A stretch of 23,447 nt of DNA. Origin: an uncultured Chlorobiales bacterium (lineage in GTDB: Bacteria > Bacteroidota > Chlorobiia > Chlorobiales > Thermochlorobacteraceae). The stretch is taken from positions 1 to 23,447 of the forward strand of contig CALGMC010000019.1 of the NCBI GenBank assembly GCA_937959145.1, read 5' to 3'. Below, in pieces: positions 22,762-23,447 of this stretch. Positions within the stretch are counted from its first letter, which is position 1, and the number at the start of each line of letters is the position of its first letter. The position numbers were made by a program, and so were the translations under genes. The notes beneath the pieces are model-generated. The model did no database searches. It saw only the letters and a list, made by a program, of their open reading frames with translations, and was not told the origin of the DNA.

Positions 22762-23004
22762 ATGAAGAACCTCTTAGTCGCCGTCATGTTGACGGTCGCG
22801 ATTGCCGCAATCGGTTGCGGACCCAGCAAAGAAGAAGTCGAGAAAAAGCGTAAGGCTGATTCCACAAGAGTCGCGGATTCGCTTGCCGCAATCAAGAAAG
22901 CCGAAGAAGAAAAAGCCGCCGCTGAAGCCGCCGCCAAAGCGAAAGCCGATTCACTCGCCATGGCTGACTCGCTGGCAAAAGCCGCACCCGCAAAGAAGAA
23001 GTAA
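22762..23004 (+). CDS. Small Ala/Lys/Glu-rich lipoprotein (Lpp-like in form)
   Basis: I take ATG 22762 as start because it begins the signal 'MKNLLVAVMLTVAIAAIGC'; the frame is open to 22723 without adding a signal. The lipid-carrying Cys19 follows 'AAIG'. The mature part of about 60 residues is a single charged helix with repeated 'ADSLA' units, ending 'AAPAKKK'. The form recalls Braun's lipoprotein (a lipid-anchored helix with C-terminal Lys), although there is no sequence identity to claim. A consensus promoter upstream and a strong stem-loop after the stop suggest high expression from its own transcript. Peptidoglycan attachment is a guess. It could instead be one of the many short helical lipoproteins of this phylum. 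Confidence 0.8.
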   Translation: MKNLLVAVMLTVAIAAIGCGPSKEEVEKKRKADSTRVADSLAAIKKAEEEKAAAEAAAKAKADSLAMADSLAKAAPAKKK

Positions 23005-23010
23005 CCTTCG

Positions 23011-23052
23011 CCTGACAGTAGCGGGAGAGCTTCGCGCTCTTCCGCGCTCAGG
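23011..23052. other. Strong two-part stem-loop after the lipoprotein gene
   Basis: An inner stem CGGGAGAGC/GCTCTTCCG (23022-23030 with 23036-23044, one G-U, loop TTCGC) sits within an outer stem CCTGA/TCAGG (23011-23015 with 23048-23052). It begins 7 nt after the stop codon. No T-tract follows, so it may be an mRNA 3' stabiliser or a factor-assisted terminator. Confidence 0.6.
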
Positions 23053-23146
23053 TGTATCAACGGTATCAAATCTAATTCCTTAACCTTATCCATCAACCGA
23101 GCGTTCTCATCCCCTGAAACCAAAAAGTGCAATCTCGCTCAGCATA

Positions 23147-23171
23147 AAGCGAAAATAAAAAAGCGAAAATA
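23147..23171. repeat. Direct repeat of AAGCGAAAATA
   Basis: The 11-mer occurs at 23147-23157 and 23161-23171, with a 14-bp period. It lies in the non-coding stretch before the last possible gene and could be a protein-binding site or chance in AT-rich DNA. Confidence 0.5.
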
Positions 23172-23364
23172 CGAGAGAATGAAAAGATTAGCCCGCTTAC
23201 AAATATCCCGCCAATGAAAAATGTTGTTATCTTTTACGCAAAATTAAAAACGGCATAAAATTTGCATTTCTTTTTTTGTATTGTAAAGCCAAAGTGAAAT
23301 TTAGTCAAAAAATCGTTTTCAAGTTTTACTCAAATATCTCAAATTAAAATACCAAGCAAGCCAT

Positions 23365-23447
23365 ATGCGAGTTTCTTACGCCTCAAACACAATGACATCT
23401 GCTGCGAAAGTGAACCCTAAAAATCTTCTGCTTAATGTGATTTGCCT
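23365..23447 (+). CDS. Possible 5' end of a gene running off the window
   Basis: From ATG 23365 the frame is open to the right edge for 27 codons, 'MRVSYASNTMTSAAKVNPKN...'. A second ATG at 23392 is equally plausible. The last residues turn hydrophobic ('LLLNVI'), which could be the start of a membrane helix. Too little is visible to name a family. Confidence 0.4.
   Translation, partial: MRVSYASNTMTSAAKVNPKNLLLNVIC

Larger units (their letters stand above)
23005..23364. other. Non-coding AT-rich stretch
   Basis: I see no credible gene in these 360 bases. The left end holds a stem-loop (23011-23052). The middle holds two copies of an 11-mer (23147-23171). The right half is strongly A/T-rich and probably contains the promoter of the gene starting near 23365; a TAAAATTTG at 23256-23264 is a near-match. 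Confidence 0.6.

Noticed and set aside
22755..23132. 125-codon minus-strand frame opposite the small lipoprotein
   Set aside because: Most of it mirrors the Ala/Lys codon repeats of the lipoprotein; the signal peptide and promoter favour the plus strand.
1..23447. CRISPR arrays, insertion sequences or prophage
   Set aside because: No regularly spaced repeats, transposase motifs (apart from the Rpn-type protein) or phage genes were seen.

Overview
The window is one ordinary chromosomal stretch with about two dozen protein genes, one tRNA gene and almost no mobile DNA. Several signs point to the Bacteroidota/Chlorobiota branch, possibly a Chlorobi-like organism, although no photosynthesis gene is present to fix the lineage. 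Base composition is moderate. Many starts lack a strong Shine-Dalgarno. At least seven promoter candidates resemble the TAnnTTTG type of that group rather than TATAAT. Outer-membrane lipoproteins carry lipoboxes, and carboxypeptidase-regulatory-like domains are present. The tRNA does not encode CCA. The assignment is inference from style, not from a marker gene.

Layout. 1-2551 (+): the 3' end of an NfeD gene, a paraslipin/stomatin-type SPFH protein and a family 9 glycosyltransferase, closely spaced. 2645-3946 (+): purA, meeting pth head-on with a 35-bp coding overlap. 3912-5444 (-): mlaD-like MCE gene then pth. 5515-8777 (+): NAD kinase, an Rpn/DUF2887-type PD-(D/E)XK protein and a soluble PAS histidine kinase. 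8799-10503 (-): wecB-type UDP-GlcNAc 2-epimerase followed by a rhomboid protease. 10643-11617 (+): an RmlA-like sugar nucleotidyltransferase with a hexapeptide-repeat tail. 11635-12375 (-): a short-chain dehydrogenase. 12547-14187 (+): a three-gene unit of a second SPFH protein, a tiny ribbon-helix-helix-like protein and a DUF1648/SdpI-like membrane protein, preceded by a region dense in inverted and direct repeats. 14207-16311: two divergent lipoproteins. 16361-18096 (-): tRNA-Val(GAC), rpmG, a terminator and a HAMP sensor kinase. 18292-22572 (+): DUF3109 Cys-rich protein, rpoN (sigma-54), hslV and hslU. 22762-23004 (+): a small Ala/Lys-rich lipoprotein. 23005-23447: AT-rich DNA with a strong stem-loop and possibly the start of another gene.

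How it fits together. Much of the window concerns the envelope and its stress biology: two different SPFH scaffold systems, rhomboid, MCE lipid transport, sugar-nucleotide and glycosyltransferase genes, a membrane sensor kinase, lipoproteins and the HslUV protease. Housekeeping genes (purA, pth, nadK, rpmG, tRNA-Val, rpoN) are interspersed. The most system-like candidate is the SPFH / RHH / SdpI-like unit at 12475-14187 with its repeat-rich promoter, which looks like a self-regulated membrane-protection module. A second point of interest is the 80-residue Lpp-like lipoprotein, which has the best-matching promoter in the window and a strong stem-loop just after its stop.
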